A DNA stretch of 64,000 nucleotides, from NCBI GenBank assembly GCA_964472855.1, contig CAYYMJ010000001.1, forward strand, positions 89,042 through 153,041, in the 5' to 3' direction. This document shows positions 34,488 through 43,746 of this stretch, in pieces. The stretch comes from Tranquillimonas sp964472855. GTDB lineage: Bacteria > Pseudomonadota > Alphaproteobacteria > Rhodobacterales > Rhodobacteraceae. Numbering within the stretch: position 1 is the first letter of the stretch; each line of letters opens with the position of its first letter. The position numbers were made by a program, and so were the translations under genes. The notes beneath the pieces were generated by a model. That model saw only the letters and a program-made list of their open reading frames with translations. It was not told the DNA's origin and ran no database searches.

Positions 34488-34995
34488 AGACCGGCCCGCC
34501 CCTACTTCTGTCCGGAAATATCCATGGCGCTGCCCCCGCCGCCGCGCGCCGCCGCGCGTGTCCCGGCGGTGTCTCAACCGCTCTGCTTCTGGTTTTGCTG
34601 CCACAGCGCGGCCTCACCCAACAGCGACCCTTACCGGCGCAATCGCGGACGCGCGGCGAAACCGCCGAAACCGCCGGATTCGGCAGATGAAATGCCCATG
34701 ACATCCACCTCGCCAGCGGTCCCGGCGCCAACGCCGCCAAACCCGCCGCGGCGGCCGATCAACCACCAGCGCAGGGCCGCATCGGCGGGTCCGCGTGGCC
34801 GGTCTGGTGGATGCCAAACGCGGCGCCGGTAAGGCTGGCCCGCAGCCGCGTTCACCACCTGCCGGCGCCGCCGGTGCCGCTGGCCGCGCTAGCGCAAGCG
34901 ATCATCGCCAAGGCCCGGGCCGTTCCATCGCCGCCTCCCGGTCGGTGCATGGGTGCGCAATGGGGGCCTGGCACGCCGGTGCCTGCCCGGCAGGC
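34488..34995. other. Non-coding intergenic stretch (508 bp)
   Basis: Apart from repeat copy E at its left end, I see only low-complexity GC-rich DNA, including a short CGAAACCGC/CGAAACCGC duplication near 34660. No gene, RNA gene or strong hairpin is recognisable. It may be decayed coding sequence. Confidence 0.55.
34502..34540 (+). repeat. Dispersed intergenic repeat, copy E (degenerate)
   Basis: CTACTTCTGTCC (34502-34513) is identical to copy A, followed by AAATATCC and GGCGCTGCCCC; the hairpin is mostly lost. It lies just after the permease stop. Confidence 0.6.
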
Positions 34996-36156
34996 TCAGC
35001 CCCGCGCCTGCCACCAGCGCCAGCCGGAAATGCCGGCGGTCAACAGGAAGACGACGCCCAGCGCGTGGTAAAAGCCCGGCGCGCTGGCGATGTCCATGAC
35101 CAGCCCGGTCGCCGGGCCACCGATCACGCCGCCGACCCCGAAGGCCAGCGCGAAAGCCGCGTTGCCGGCCACCAGTTCGGCCCCGTCAAAGCGGTCGCCC
35201 AGCTCGGCCATGGCCATGGTGTAAAGGCCGCCCGCCACCGCCCCCCAGACAAACAGCACCGCCAGCAACGCCGGCCGCGCGCCGGGCAGCGACGGCAGCA
35301 CCGCGGCGCCCAGCAGGCCGACAAGGGCGCAGGCGATCATGGTCGCGCGCCGCGATGTCCGATCCGAGGCCCAGCCCAGCGGCACCTGCAGAACCGTGTT
35401 GCCAAGAATGCAGACCGCGATTGCCAGCGTGACAAAGCGCGCCTCCATCCCCATCGCCAGCCCGTAGACGGGAAACAGCGCCAGCAGGGCCGATTCCCAG
35501 AAGGCATAGGCGGCAATCGCCACCAGAAGGGTTGGCGCCAGCCTGAGAAAGCGCCAGCTTGACACCGCTTTCTCCGACGACTGGCCCGGCGCGGTGTGGC
35601 GGATCGCCAGCACGATGGGGATGGCGGCGGCACAGCCCAGCGCCCCAACCGCAAACGGGGTCAGCCCGTCAATGCCGGTCACCGACAGGATCAGCGGCCC
35701 GGCAGCGAAACCGGCCGACAGCGCGGTGGCGTAAAGGCCAATCACCCGGCCCCGGGTCGCCGGGCGGGCCAACTGGTTGATCCATGTCTCCGAGACGATG
35801 AAGATGCCGACATCGACCACCCCCAGGGCCAGCCGCAACAGCAGCAGCGCGCCATAGACCGGCGCCAGCCCCATCAGCAACAGCAACAGCCCCGACCCCG
35901 CAAGGCAGCCCACCGCCACCCGCCAGGCGCCGAAACGCCGGATGACGCGGGGATAGAATGGCGACGCGACCAGCACGCCGACCGGCGTCATCGCGGCATT
36001 GATGCCAATCGCGGTTTCGGAATGCCCGGCCGCGTCCAGCACGAAGGACAGCAGCGGAAAGGTCAGCCCGATGGTCAGGGCATAGATCGTCGTGCAGGCG
36101 ATGGCGCCCACAATGCCGGCCGTGGCCGATGGGTCGCCGGGCCGGGTCACGCCCAT
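34996..36156 (-). CDS. Major facilitator superfamily (MFS) transporter
   Basis: The 386-aa protein has about twelve hydrophobic segments. Between TM2 and TM3 lies FYPRVIRRFGAWRVAVGC, the MFS loop motif. ETWINQLARPATRGRVIGLYATALSAGFAAGP is typical of the YcaD/UhpC-like sugar/drug group, and PLGWASDRTSRRATM marks the symmetric loop in the second half. It starts 27 nt after the orphan gene stop and closes the minus-strand operon that begins with the polyamine-type importer. Import or efflux of a catabolite is possible. Confidence 0.9.
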   Translation of the reverse strand: MGVTRPGDPSATAGIVGAIACTTIYALTIGLTFPLLSFVLDAAGHSETAIGINAAMTPVGVLVASPFYPRVIRRFGAWRVAVGCLAGSGLLLLLMGLAPVYGALLLLRLALGVVDVGIFIVSETWINQLARPATRGRVIGLYATALSAGFAAGPLILSVTGIDGLTPFAVGALGCAAAIPIVLAIRHTAPGQSSEKAVSSWRFLRLAPTLLVAIAAYAFWESALLALFPVYGLAMGMEARFVTLAIAVCILGNTVLQVPLGWASDRTSRRATMIACALVGLLGAAVLPSLPGARPALLAVLFVWGAVAGGLYTMAMAELGDRFDGAELVAGNAAFALAFGVGGVIGGPATGLVMDIASAPGFYHALGVVFLLTAGISGWRWWQARG

Positions 36157-36183
36157 GCCCTGCCCCCGGGCCCGGCAAGGCGG

Positions 36184-37092
36184 TCAGGCAATCGCAAACG
36201 GGTTCACGATGCCGCTGAACAGGAAACTGGCATGACCGATCGGCGCCAGAACGCGCGCCACGATGGTGGCGGTCAGCACGACATAGTCACCCGGCGCTGC
36301 GGTGCCCTGACCCAGAACATAGACCGGCCCGGCCACCGGCAGTCGTTCGCGGAAACTGCCCAGCATGCCGCGCGTGGCATCCAGTATCCGGGTCTTGTCG
36401 GCCCAGCGATCGCCGGTCTTGGCGTTCACCACCGTCAGATAGGCATCGGCCTGAAACCGGGCCGGGGAAAAGAAGGACCAGCCGGAAACCTCGTGGCCAC
36501 GAGGATGGAACAGATAGACTGGGTCAAGGTTGATGCGGCTGGATTTCTTGACGATCAGCTGCGTCAGGCTGCAACGCCCCCAGGCCCAGTTGGTGCCCAG
36601 GCTCGATTGCGGCCACATCTCGACCCAGCCATTGTTGCTGAACGCGCGCGCGTGAATGACCGGCCCCTGCGTGCCCTCGCCATGGCCGGAATGATAAGGC
36701 GGGCTGGCCCACTGGTTGAGGTTGGGAAGATGCGGCGTCACCGGCAGCGGCTGGCGCAACACGCCGAGCCCGTCGCCCAAATCATCGGCAGTCTGGCGCC
36801 GCTCGGCGGTGTCGGCCTGGTCGAGGTCGGTCAGCACCTGCATCTCGTCCGGCTCGGGGATCAGCCCGGCCGCCAGCGCGTTTTCATAACGCGGCCGCCA
36901 AAGCGCCTCTTCCATTTGCGCGCGCTCTTCAAAGCGGGCGTTGTCGGCCGTGACCTGTTCATCGACAGCCGCGTTGACGATACCGGCGACTGCGTCGAAA
37001 TCGATGTCGGCGCTTGCCGGCGGGGAAACGGATATCCCGCTTTGCAGTTGGGTGGGCATGGGCCGGGCCCCTTCCATGTTCAACCGGAACAC
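36184..37092 (-). CDS. Hypothetical protein of unknown family
   Basis: I do not recognise this 302-aa protein. It has no signal peptide or membrane segment. The N-terminal 110 residues are acidic and helical (NAAVDEQVTADNARFEERAQ, DEMQVLTDLDQADTAERRQT). The remainder looks beta-rich with many aromatics (NQWASPPYHSGHGEGTQGP, HARAFSNNGWVEMWPQSSLG, LDPVYLFHPRGHEVSGWSFF). The start could also be the ATG for MPTQLQSG, 11 codons inside. It lies between the TMADH-like and MFS genes on one strand. Amino-acid composition and codon use fit a real gene. A structural, stress or carbohydrate-binding role cannot be told apart. Confidence 0.7.
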   Translation of the reverse strand: MFRLNMEGARPMPTQLQSGISVSPPASADIDFDAVAGIVNAAVDEQVTADNARFEERAQMEEALWRPRYENALAAGLIPEPDEMQVLTDLDQADTAERRQTADDLGDGLGVLRQPLPVTPHLPNLNQWASPPYHSGHGEGTQGPVIHARAFSNNGWVEMWPQSSLGTNWAWGRCSLTQLIVKKSSRINLDPVYLFHPRGHEVSGWSFFSPARFQADAYLTVVNAKTGDRWADKTRILDATRGMLGSFRERLPVAGPVYVLGQGTAAPGDYVVLTATIVARVLAPIGHASFLFSGIVNPFAIA

Positions 37093-37202
37093 CGCCGCCG
37101 GGAACAGATCGATCGCCGTTTCGGGCCGCGTCCTGTTCCGGGATCAAACCGCAGGACCGGACCGGTGTCATCGCGACATTTTCGCCGCCCGGCACCGGCC
37201 GG

Positions 37203-39251
37203 TCACGAAAACACCCGGTCGTGTTTCAGCGGCTGGTCAGGGTCGGCGGGGTCTTCGAGTTCGCGGGCATAGCGGTGACCGGCGAACACCGCGGCGGCGA
37301 TGATACCCGGGGCCTCGCAATCGCCGATTCGTGACAGGACGTTGCCGGGCAACCCCATGTCCTGCAACTGGTGGAAAAGCGCATCGTCAGGCGCGCGCGC
37401 CGTCACCAGCACCAGGGCATCGGCGGCCATCGCCAGGCTTTGCCCGGTATAAGCGCAGGCAAGGCTGGCCTCGGCGCCGTCGAAACCGGCAAGGCTGTGG
37501 CCCGTGCACAGCCCGACGCCCAGCGTCATCAGCCGCGCCTGCGCGCGCCAGCGGTCATAGGTATAGCCACCCCATTCCGAGATCATGTCGGCCGGGGTCG
37601 CCAGCGTCACACGGCAGCCGGCGGCCTGCAGGCGTTCGGCCAGCACCGTGCCCATGTAATAGTGATCGTCGTCATAGATCAGCACCCGGCCCGTCGGCAG
37701 TTTGCCGTCCATGATGTCGTCGGGCGTAAAGATCGGCGCGGCCGGGTCCAGCCCGGCGATGCCGCCCAGCGCGGCGGCGCCAAAGCCGTCGCGCCGCCAG
37801 GTGGCGCCGGTGGCGATGGCCACGTGATCGGCCCCAAGCTCGACAATATCGCCGGCACTCAGGCGGCTTTCACGGTAGATCTCGACGTTGTCCAGCTTGG
37901 CGATCTGCGACAGGCGATAGTCGCGCACGCGGGCCCACTGGCCCAGCCCCGGCAGCGCCGCCTCGCGGGTGACGCGCCCGCCCAGCGCGCGCGTGGCCTC
38001 GGCCAGCATCACCTTGTAGCCGCGCTTGCCCAGCTGGTGCGCGGCCTCCAGCCCCGCGGGTCCGGCCCCGACCACCAGCACCGAGGCCGGCGACCGGCGC
38101 GGCGCAATGCGTTCGGGGTGCCAGCCGCGGCGCCACTCTTCCGACATGGTCGGGTTCTGGGTGCAGCGGATCGGCACGCCCTTGCCGTCGCCGGTGTAGC
38201 AGATGTTGCAGCCGATACATTCGCGGATATCGTCAAGCCGGCCCTCGCGGATCTTGGCGGGCAGGAACGGGTCGGCGATCGACGGGCGGGCGGCGCCGAT
38301 CAGGTCAAGCAGGCCGGATTTGACCTGCGCCACCATGGTGTCGGGCGAGGTGAACCGGCCCACCGACACCACCGGCTTGCTGGTCATCGCCTTGATGCCG
38401 CGGACATAGGGCGCAAGCGCCGCCTCGGGCACGAAACGCGACAGGCCCATTTCCAGCGAATAGTCGGCGACGTTGATGTCCCACAGGTCGGGCAACTCGC
38501 CGATCAGGCCGAATATGTCCTCGGTCTCGCCCGGCACCGGCGTGCCGTCGGGGCCACCGCCGCCGCCGGTCTCGGCCGAAAACCGCACGGCGACGGCCGT
38601 CGTGTCGCCGACCGCTTCGCGCGTATCCTCGATAACCTCGCGCAACAGCCGCACGCGGTTTTCCAGCCGTCCGCCGTATTCGTCGTCGCGCCGGTTGGTG
38701 ACCGGTGACAGGAACTGCGACAGCAGATAGCCGTGGGTCGCATAGACATAGACGATGTCAAAGCCGGCCTCGCGCGCCCGCAGCGCCGCCTGCCGGTGCC
38801 AGCGGCGCACGTCGGCAATATCGCCCTTGTCCATGGCCCGGCATTGCAGCGGGTTGCCGGCCAGGTTGGGCAGGCTGCCCACCGACATTGGCACCACCCG
38901 CGTTTCCAGATTGGCCATGCGCGCCCCGCCCAGGCACAGCTCGACCCCGGCCAGCGCCCCATGCGCGTGCACCTTTTCGGTCATCAGGGCGTGGGCGCGG
39001 ATGTCGCGCGCGTCCCACAGCGAGGCCGCGACATAGGGCAGATCGTCGGACGAGGGGTGCACGCTGGTGTATTCGGTGTTGACGACACCCCAGCCGCCTT
39101 CGGCCTTCACCTCGCGCAAGCCGGCCAGAATGCGCGGCCGCAGCGCCCCCGACCCGGTGCAGTGGGGCACCTGGTAAAACCGGTTCGGCGCCGTGACCGG
39201 GCCAATCCTGACCGGCTGGAACAGGATGTCATAGGGCGCGGACGCCGCCAT
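37203..39251 (-). CDS. Trimethylamine dehydrogenase/DgcA-family FMN/4Fe-4S oxidoreductase, copy 1
   Basis: The 682-aa protein has an Old-Yellow-Enzyme barrel with NRFYQVPHC (Cys31 matches the cysteine carrying covalent FMN in trimethylamine dehydrogenase). DIRECIGCNICYTGDGKG then IRCTQNPT supplies the four cysteines of the 4Fe-4S cluster, and VLVVGAGPAGLEAAHQLGKRG begins the ADP/NAD-type domain. Tyr61 in NTEYTSVHPSSDD matches the cage tyrosine, but the position of the second cage tryptophan (the CISRW segment) reads CYTGD. Members N-demethylate methylated amines such as trimethylamine, dimethylglycine or N-methylproline. It is coupled to the polyamine-type permease (1-nt overlap). Confidence 0.9.
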   Translation of the reverse strand: MAASAPYDILFQPVRIGPVTAPNRFYQVPHCTGSGALRPRILAGLREVKAEGGWGVVNTEYTSVHPSSDDLPYVAASLWDARDIRAHALMTEKVHAHGALAGVELCLGGARMANLETRVVPMSVGSLPNLAGNPLQCRAMDKGDIADVRRWHRQAALRAREAGFDIVYVYATHGYLLSQFLSPVTNRRDDEYGGRLENRVRLLREVIEDTREAVGDTTAVAVRFSAETGGGGGPDGTPVPGETEDIFGLIGELPDLWDINVADYSLEMGLSRFVPEAALAPYVRGIKAMTSKPVVSVGRFTSPDTMVAQVKSGLLDLIGAARPSIADPFLPAKIREGRLDDIRECIGCNICYTGDGKGVPIRCTQNPTMSEEWRRGWHPERIAPRRSPASVLVVGAGPAGLEAAHQLGKRGYKVMLAEATRALGGRVTREAALPGLGQWARVRDYRLSQIAKLDNVEIYRESRLSAGDIVELGADHVAIATGATWRRDGFGAAALGGIAGLDPAAPIFTPDDIMDGKLPTGRVLIYDDDHYYMGTVLAERLQAAGCRVTLATPADMISEWGGYTYDRWRAQARLMTLGVGLCTGHSLAGFDGAEASLACAYTGQSLAMAADALVLVTARAPDDALFHQLQDMGLPGNVLSRIGDCEAPGIIAAAVFAGHRYARELEDPADPDQPLKHDRVFS

Positions 39252-40090
39252 CAGCCTGCGCCGCGCTCGGCCAGTTGCTGGTCCAGCAGGTCACGCTTGT
39301 GCTGGCGGAACATGATCAGCGCCGCCACCGCCACCGCCACCGCCACCGTGAGGATGATGATCGTCGCCAGCGCATTGATGTCGGGCCGCAGCCCCAGACG
39401 AATGCGTGAAAAGATCAGGATCGGCAGGGTGTTGGCCCCGGGCCCGGTGACGAAGCTGGCGATGACCAGATCGTCAAGCGACAGGGTGAAGGCCAGCAGG
39501 AAACCCGCCACCAGCGCCGGCGTCAGCCGCGGAATGGTGATCGCGGTCAGCACCTTGAAGGGCTTGGCGCCAAGGTCCGAGGCCGCATCTTCCAGGTCCT
39601 GGCCCATGCCGGTCAGACGCGCCTGCACCGTCACCGCGACATAGGCCAGCGAAAAGGTGATATGGGCGATGGTGATGGTGGCAAAGCCGCGCTGGGCGGG
39701 CCAGCCGATCAGCTGTTTGAGGGTGATGAACAGGACCAGCAGCGACAGGCCGGTGATGACCTCGGGCATCACCAGCGGCGCCACCAGCATGCCGCCAAAC
39801 AGCGTGCGGCCCCGGAACCGCCCGAACCGGACCATGGCGATGGCGGCCATGGTGCCAAGGATGGTGGCGAAGGTGGCGTTGACGACGGCGATGGACAGGC
39901 TCAGCCGGACGGCGGACCAGACCTCTTCGGAATGGAACAGCTCGACATACCAGCGGACAGACCAGCCGCCCCACACCGGCACGAGCTTGGAATAGTTGAA
40001 GGAATAGACCACCAGCAGGATCATGGGGATGTAGATGAAGGCCATCCCCAGCACCAGCATCACCGTCAGAAAGCGTGACCGAGCCTGCAT
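39251..40090 (-). CDS. Polyamine-type ABC transporter permease (PotI/PotC-like)
   Basis: The 279-aa inner membrane protein has about six hydrophobic segments, the PotC/PotI opening YIPMILLVVYSFNYSKLVPVWGG, and the coupling motif EDAASDLGAKPFKVLTAITIP near residue 190, then LSLDDLVIASFVTGPGANTLP. It starts 1 nt after the stop of the other permease gene. Confidence 0.93.
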   Translation of the reverse strand: MQARSRFLTVMLVLGMAFIYIPMILLVVYSFNYSKLVPVWGGWSVRWYVELFHSEEVWSAVRLSLSIAVVNATFATILGTMAAIAMVRFGRFRGRTLFGGMLVAPLVMPEVITGLSLLVLFITLKQLIGWPAQRGFATITIAHITFSLAYVAVTVQARLTGMGQDLEDAASDLGAKPFKVLTAITIPRLTPALVAGFLLAFTLSLDDLVIASFVTGPGANTLPILIFSRIRLGLRPDINALATIIILTVAVAVAVAALIMFRQHKRDLLDQQLAERGAG

Positions 40091-40091
40091 G

Positions 40092-41024
40092 TCAGGACCC
40101 CTCTGATGCCTTGCCCTGATAATACTGGAAAATCAGGATGGGCACGACAAGCAGGAACAGCAGGATGATCGCGACCGACGCCGCCACCGGCCAGTCGATA
40201 TTGCGCGAAAACTCGTTGTAAAGGATACGGCCGATCATCTGCACGTTGCCGCCGCCCAGAAGGTCGGGGATCACATATTCCCCGGTCGCCGGGATGAAGA
40301 CCAGCAGCGCGCCGGCAATGATGCCCGGCACCGTCAGCGGCAGCGTGACCCGAAAGAAGGTGTTGGTCGGGCGCGAGCCAAGGTCGGCCGCGGCCTCGGT
40401 CAGCGATCCGTCCAGCCGCTCCATGTTGGCATAAAGCGGCAAGATCATGAACGGCATGTAGGTATAGACGATGCCGACATAGACCGCGAATTCGGTATAA
40501 AGCATGCGGATCGGCGTTTCGATCAGCCCCAGCGAGATCAGGATGTTGTTGATCGTCCCCTGGTCGGCCAGCAGACCCATCCACGCATAGACCCGAAGCA
40601 GGAAGGACGTCCAGAACGGCAGGATGATCAGGAACAACAGCAACGGCTTGGCCACCGGACCCGACCGCACGATCCCATAGGCGATGGGATACCCCAGCAA
40701 CAGGCAAAGAAAGGTCGAGACCACCGATATCTTCAGCGAATTGACATAGGTATTGGCGTAAAGCCCGTCCGAGAAGATGTAGAGAAAATTGTCGAACACC
40801 AGCCGGATGGTCAGCACGCCGCTGCTGGTCCATTCGATCATGCTGGTAAAGGGCGGGCTGGCGATGACCAGTTCGGCCAGGCTGATCTTGGCGACGATGA
40901 AAAACGGCGCAAGGAAGAACAGCAGCAGCCAGACAAAGGGCATGACAACGATCACGGTGCGCCACTGGGCCTGGATGCGGCGGCTCAGGCGGCTGCCAAG
41001 CCCGGTGTCGGTGGCGCCGCTCAT
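40092..41024 (-). CDS. Polyamine-type ABC transporter permease (PotH/PotB-like)
   Basis: The 310-aa membrane protein has YVNSLKISVVSTFLCLLLGYP, LPFWTSFLLRVYAWMGLL, the coupling segment EAAADLGSRPTNTFFRVTLP, and VFIPATGEYVIPDLLGGG, all characteristic of PotB/PotH. It overlaps the ATPase stop by 4 nt and precedes the PotI-like subunit. Confidence 0.93.
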   Translation of the reverse strand: MSGATDTGLGSRLSRRIQAQWRTVIVVMPFVWLLLFFLAPFFIVAKISLAELVIASPPFTSMIEWTSSGVLTIRLVFDNFLYIFSDGLYANTYVNSLKISVVSTFLCLLLGYPIAYGIVRSGPVAKPLLLFLIILPFWTSFLLRVYAWMGLLADQGTINNILISLGLIETPIRMLYTEFAVYVGIVYTYMPFMILPLYANMERLDGSLTEAAADLGSRPTNTFFRVTLPLTVPGIIAGALLVFIPATGEYVIPDLLGGGNVQMIGRILYNEFSRNIDWPVAASVAIILLFLLVVPILIFQYYQGKASEGS

Positions 41025-42160
41025 GCCTGCAAAACCATGACGTTGGCGGCATCCCAGCTAAGCCAGACATCGTCTTCCCAGGTGATGGCATGGGTGCGGT
41101 TGCGGGGCCGCACCACGTTCTGGGCGGTCACCTCCACGATGCGGCCACTGTCCAGCCGCACCTTGTAGATCGAATATTCGCCCAGATAGCCGATGTCGTC
41201 GATCTTGCCGGCAACCTGGTTGGGGCCGGCTTCGGCCGGCGCGGTCTTGGACAGATTGATCTTTTCCGGGCGCAGCCCGACATGAACCTGGGCGCCGACG
41301 GCCAGCGACTGGCCCTGGTCGATATGGATATCGCCCAGATCCGAGGTCAGGTTGGCGTGATCGGTGCCACCTTCGCTGACGCGGGCCTCGATGATGTTGG
41401 CCGAGCCGATGAAATCGGCGACGAAACGGGTCTCGGGGAACTCGTAAATCTCGGTCGGGGTTCCGACCTGGACAAAACGGCCGTTGTCCATCACCGCGAT
41501 ACGGGTGGACAGCGACATCGCCTCTTCCTGGTCATGGGTGACCACGATGAAGGTCACGCCCACCTCTTCCTGGATGTTGGCCAGCTCGAACTGGGTCTGC
41601 TTGCGCAGCTTCTTGTCCAGCGCCGCCAGCGGTTCGTCCAGCAGCAGCAGCTTGGGCTGCTTGACCAGCGCCCGGGCCAGGGCCACGCGCTGGCGCTGCC
41701 CGCCCGACAACTGGTTCGGCTTGCGCTTGTTGAAGCCCTCCAGCTCGACCAGCTTCAAAATGTCCTGCACCCGGTCGGCGATTTCGGATTTGGCCATGCG
41801 GTCCTGCTGCAGGCCAAAGGCGATGTTGCGTTCCACGCTCATGTGCGGAAACAGCGCATAGCTTTGGAACATCATGTTGGTGGGCCGTTCATAGGCCGGC
41901 ACGTCGGACATGTCGGCGCCGTCGATAAAGACCGACCCGGCATTGGGAAACTCGAACCCCGCCAGCATGCGCAAAAGCGTGGTCTTGCCGCAGCCCGACC
42001 CCCCCAACAGGCAGAACAGTTCGCCCTGGTAGATGGTCAGATCGACATTGTCGACGGCGGCAACCTCGCCGAATTTCTTGGTCACGCCGCGAATTTCGAC
42101 CAGCGGCTTGTTGTTCGCCGGGTCGAGCCAGGGCGCGGCGGTCAGGCTTTCAACAGGCAA
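41021..42160 (-). CDS. Polyamine-type ABC transporter ATP-binding protein (PotG/PotA-like)
   Basis: The 379-aa ATPase has Walker A GGSGCGKTT (about residues 53-61), MMFQSYALFPHMSVERNIAF, signature QLSGGQRQRVALARAL, Walker B LLLLDEPLAALDKKLR, FIVVTHDQEEAMSL and a C-terminal TOBE domain (VHVGLRPEKI, YLGEYSIYKVRL). The sequence closely follows PotG. It is separated from the receptor gene by a strong hairpin at 42198-42221. Confidence 0.94.
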   Translation of the reverse strand: MPVESLTAAPWLDPANNKPLVEIRGVTKKFGEVAAVDNVDLTIYQGELFCLLGGSGCGKTTLLRMLAGFEFPNAGSVFIDGADMSDVPAYERPTNMMFQSYALFPHMSVERNIAFGLQQDRMAKSEIADRVQDILKLVELEGFNKRKPNQLSGGQRQRVALARALVKQPKLLLLDEPLAALDKKLRKQTQFELANIQEEVGVTFIVVTHDQEEAMSLSTRIAVMDNGRFVQVGTPTEIYEFPETRFVADFIGSANIIEARVSEGGTDHANLTSDLGDIHIDQGQSLAVGAQVHVGLRPEKINLSKTAPAEAGPNQVAGKIDDIGYLGEYSIYKVRLDSGRIVEVTAQNVVRPRNRTHAITWEDDVWLSWDAANVMVLQA

Positions 42161-42197
42161 ATCGGCCCCCGGATTTTAAGGAAACGCCAGAAAGAAA

Positions 42198-42221
42198 GGG
42201 CGGCGCCGTGTGGCGCCGCCC
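42198..42221 (-). terminator. Intra-operon attenuator after the receptor gene
   Basis: Perfect 10-bp stem GGGCGGCGCC / GGCGCCGCCC with a 4-nt loop. On the minus strand it is followed by TTTCTTTCT. It sits between the receptor stop (42239) and the ATPase start (42160), so partial termination here would give more receptor than transporter. Confidence 0.75.
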
Positions 42222-42238
42222 CTGAATGGCTCAGGCGG

Positions 42239-43503
42239 TCAGTTGCCCGCCTTGAAGTTGGTCCAGGTCCGGGTTTGCAGACGCTCGACCCGCGGCGGAA
42301 GCACGGCCGTGGTATACATCAGCGACACCTGATCCGACGTCGGGAAGGCGGCCGGCGACGATGTGACCTCTTCGTCGATCATCGGTTTGGCGTCCATGTT
42401 GGCGGTGGCATACCAGGTATAATTGGAATCCGCCGCGGCCACTTCGGGACGCATCATGTAGTTCAGGAACAGATGCGCATCGTCCTTGTTCTCGGCATCC
42501 GCCGGGATCACCCAGCCGTCGATCCACAACTGCGCGGCGCCCTGACCCGCGGGCAGGTAAAAGTCCAGAACCACGCCGGTGTCGGCTTCGGCAGCGCCCG
42601 ACATCGCCAGCAGGCCATCCGGGCCCCAGGTGGTCGAGATGCAGAATTCCTTTTGCGGCATGCGCTGGTAGGCATAGTTGTCGAAGGTCTTGATATAGGG
42701 CCGGATCTTGGCCAGCATTTCACCCACGGCGGTATAATCGTCGGGGTTGGTCGAATTCGGATCGGCGCCGATATAGGCCAGCGCCATCGGAATGATGTCG
42801 CCCGGGCTGTCCAGGAAGGACACGCCGCACGACGCCACCTTGCTCAGCTGTTCGGGATCGAAGATCAGGTCCATCGAGCCGATCGGCGCGTCGGGATTGG
42901 TTTCAAGCACCAGGTCGCGGTTGTAGGTCACGCCGTGGGTGCCCCACATGAAGGGCACAATATGGTTGTTGCCGGGGTCCCAGTCGGCCGCAAGCTGCGC
43001 CAGGATCGCCGGGTCGATATGCTTGAAATTGTCCAGCTTCGACTTGTCCAGTTCGGCGATGATCCCGGCCTTGATCAGGCGGGCAACGTCCGACGACGCG
43101 TGGCTGACCACGTCATAGCCGCTGCTGCCGGCCAGCAGCTTGGCATCGATCGATTCNNNNNNNNNNNNNNNNNNNNNNNNNNNNNNNNNNNNNNNNNNNN
43201 NNNNNNNNNNNNNNNNNNNNNNNNNNNNNNNNNNNNNNNNNNNNNNNNNNNNNNNNGGCTGACCACGTCATAGCCGCTGCTGCCGGCCAGCAGCTTGGCA
43301 TCGATCGATTCAGCGCTGTCATAGGTGTCATAGATCACCTTGATGCCGTATTCGGCCTCGAAATTGGCGATGGTGTCCTCGGCGATATACTCGGCCCAGT
43401 TGGTGACCTTCAGCACCCGATCCTGCGCCCAGCCGGCACCGGCCAGCATCGCGCCGACCGCGACGGCGCCGACAAGGCCGGCAACTCGTGTCGTCTTTTT
43501 CAT
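42239..43503 (-). CDS. Polyamine-type ABC transporter substrate-binding protein (PotF/PotD-like), split by a false gap
   Basis: The sequence is broken by 100 N at 43157-43256, but 55 bp are identical on both sides. Removing the N run and one copy leaves 1110 nt, an open frame of 369 aa, the normal PotF length. The start ATG at 43503 has GGGAGGG 7 nt upstream. A Sec signal (KKTTRVAGLVGAVAVGAM to WAQ) precedes VLKVTNWAEYIAEDTIANFE and YDTYDSAESIDAKLLAGSSG, then NNHIVPFMWGTHGVTYN, all PotF/PotD hallmarks. It is first in the minus-strand operon. Ligand may be putrescine, spermidine or a methylated amine. Confidence 0.92.
43157..43256. other. Spurious assembly gap (100 N) with duplicated ends
   Basis: The 55 bp before the gap (43102-43156) are identical to the 55 bp after it (43257-43311). 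The two contig ends overlap and should be merged. Confidence 0.95.
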
Positions 43504-43746
43504 GAACATTCCCTCCCGTGCATGACGTCCCCCGCATGATCGCGTGTCCGGTCACGCGCGCGGGCCCCCGCGACACAGAAAAGACCGGCTGGACGTTCGC
43601 AAAAATCGTAGGCACGCTGAAAGTTGAGAGTCAAGCTGAACCGCCGCGGGATCCGTTGGGTCAAACCGGCTGTTTCGCGCAGTGCTGTCCGAAAGGATTT
43701 CGCCGTAAAATCATGCGGTTGCGCGACCTTTGGAGAGGGGTCAATT
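43504..43746. promoter_or_regulatory. Divergent promoter region between the two amine operons
   Basis: This 243-bp region separates the polyamine-type importer operon from the bicupin-led operon. It contains the short palindrome TTGA-GAG-TCAA near 43625 and ribosome sites at both ends (GGGAGGG on the minus strand, GGAGAGGGG at about 43733 on the plus strand). No regulator gene is adjacent. Confidence 0.4.

Noticed and set aside
32376..34604. Antisense open frame of 742 codons
   Set aside because: Shadow of the fused permease gene; no recognisable protein.
41090..43273. Plus-strand open frame of 727 codons
   Set aside because: Opposite the ATPase and receptor genes and reading through the false gap.
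43624..43746. N-terminal extension of the bicupin gene
   Set aside because: The extra 41 residues are basic and unlike cupins; GGAGAGGGG directly before the GTG at 43747 marks the start.
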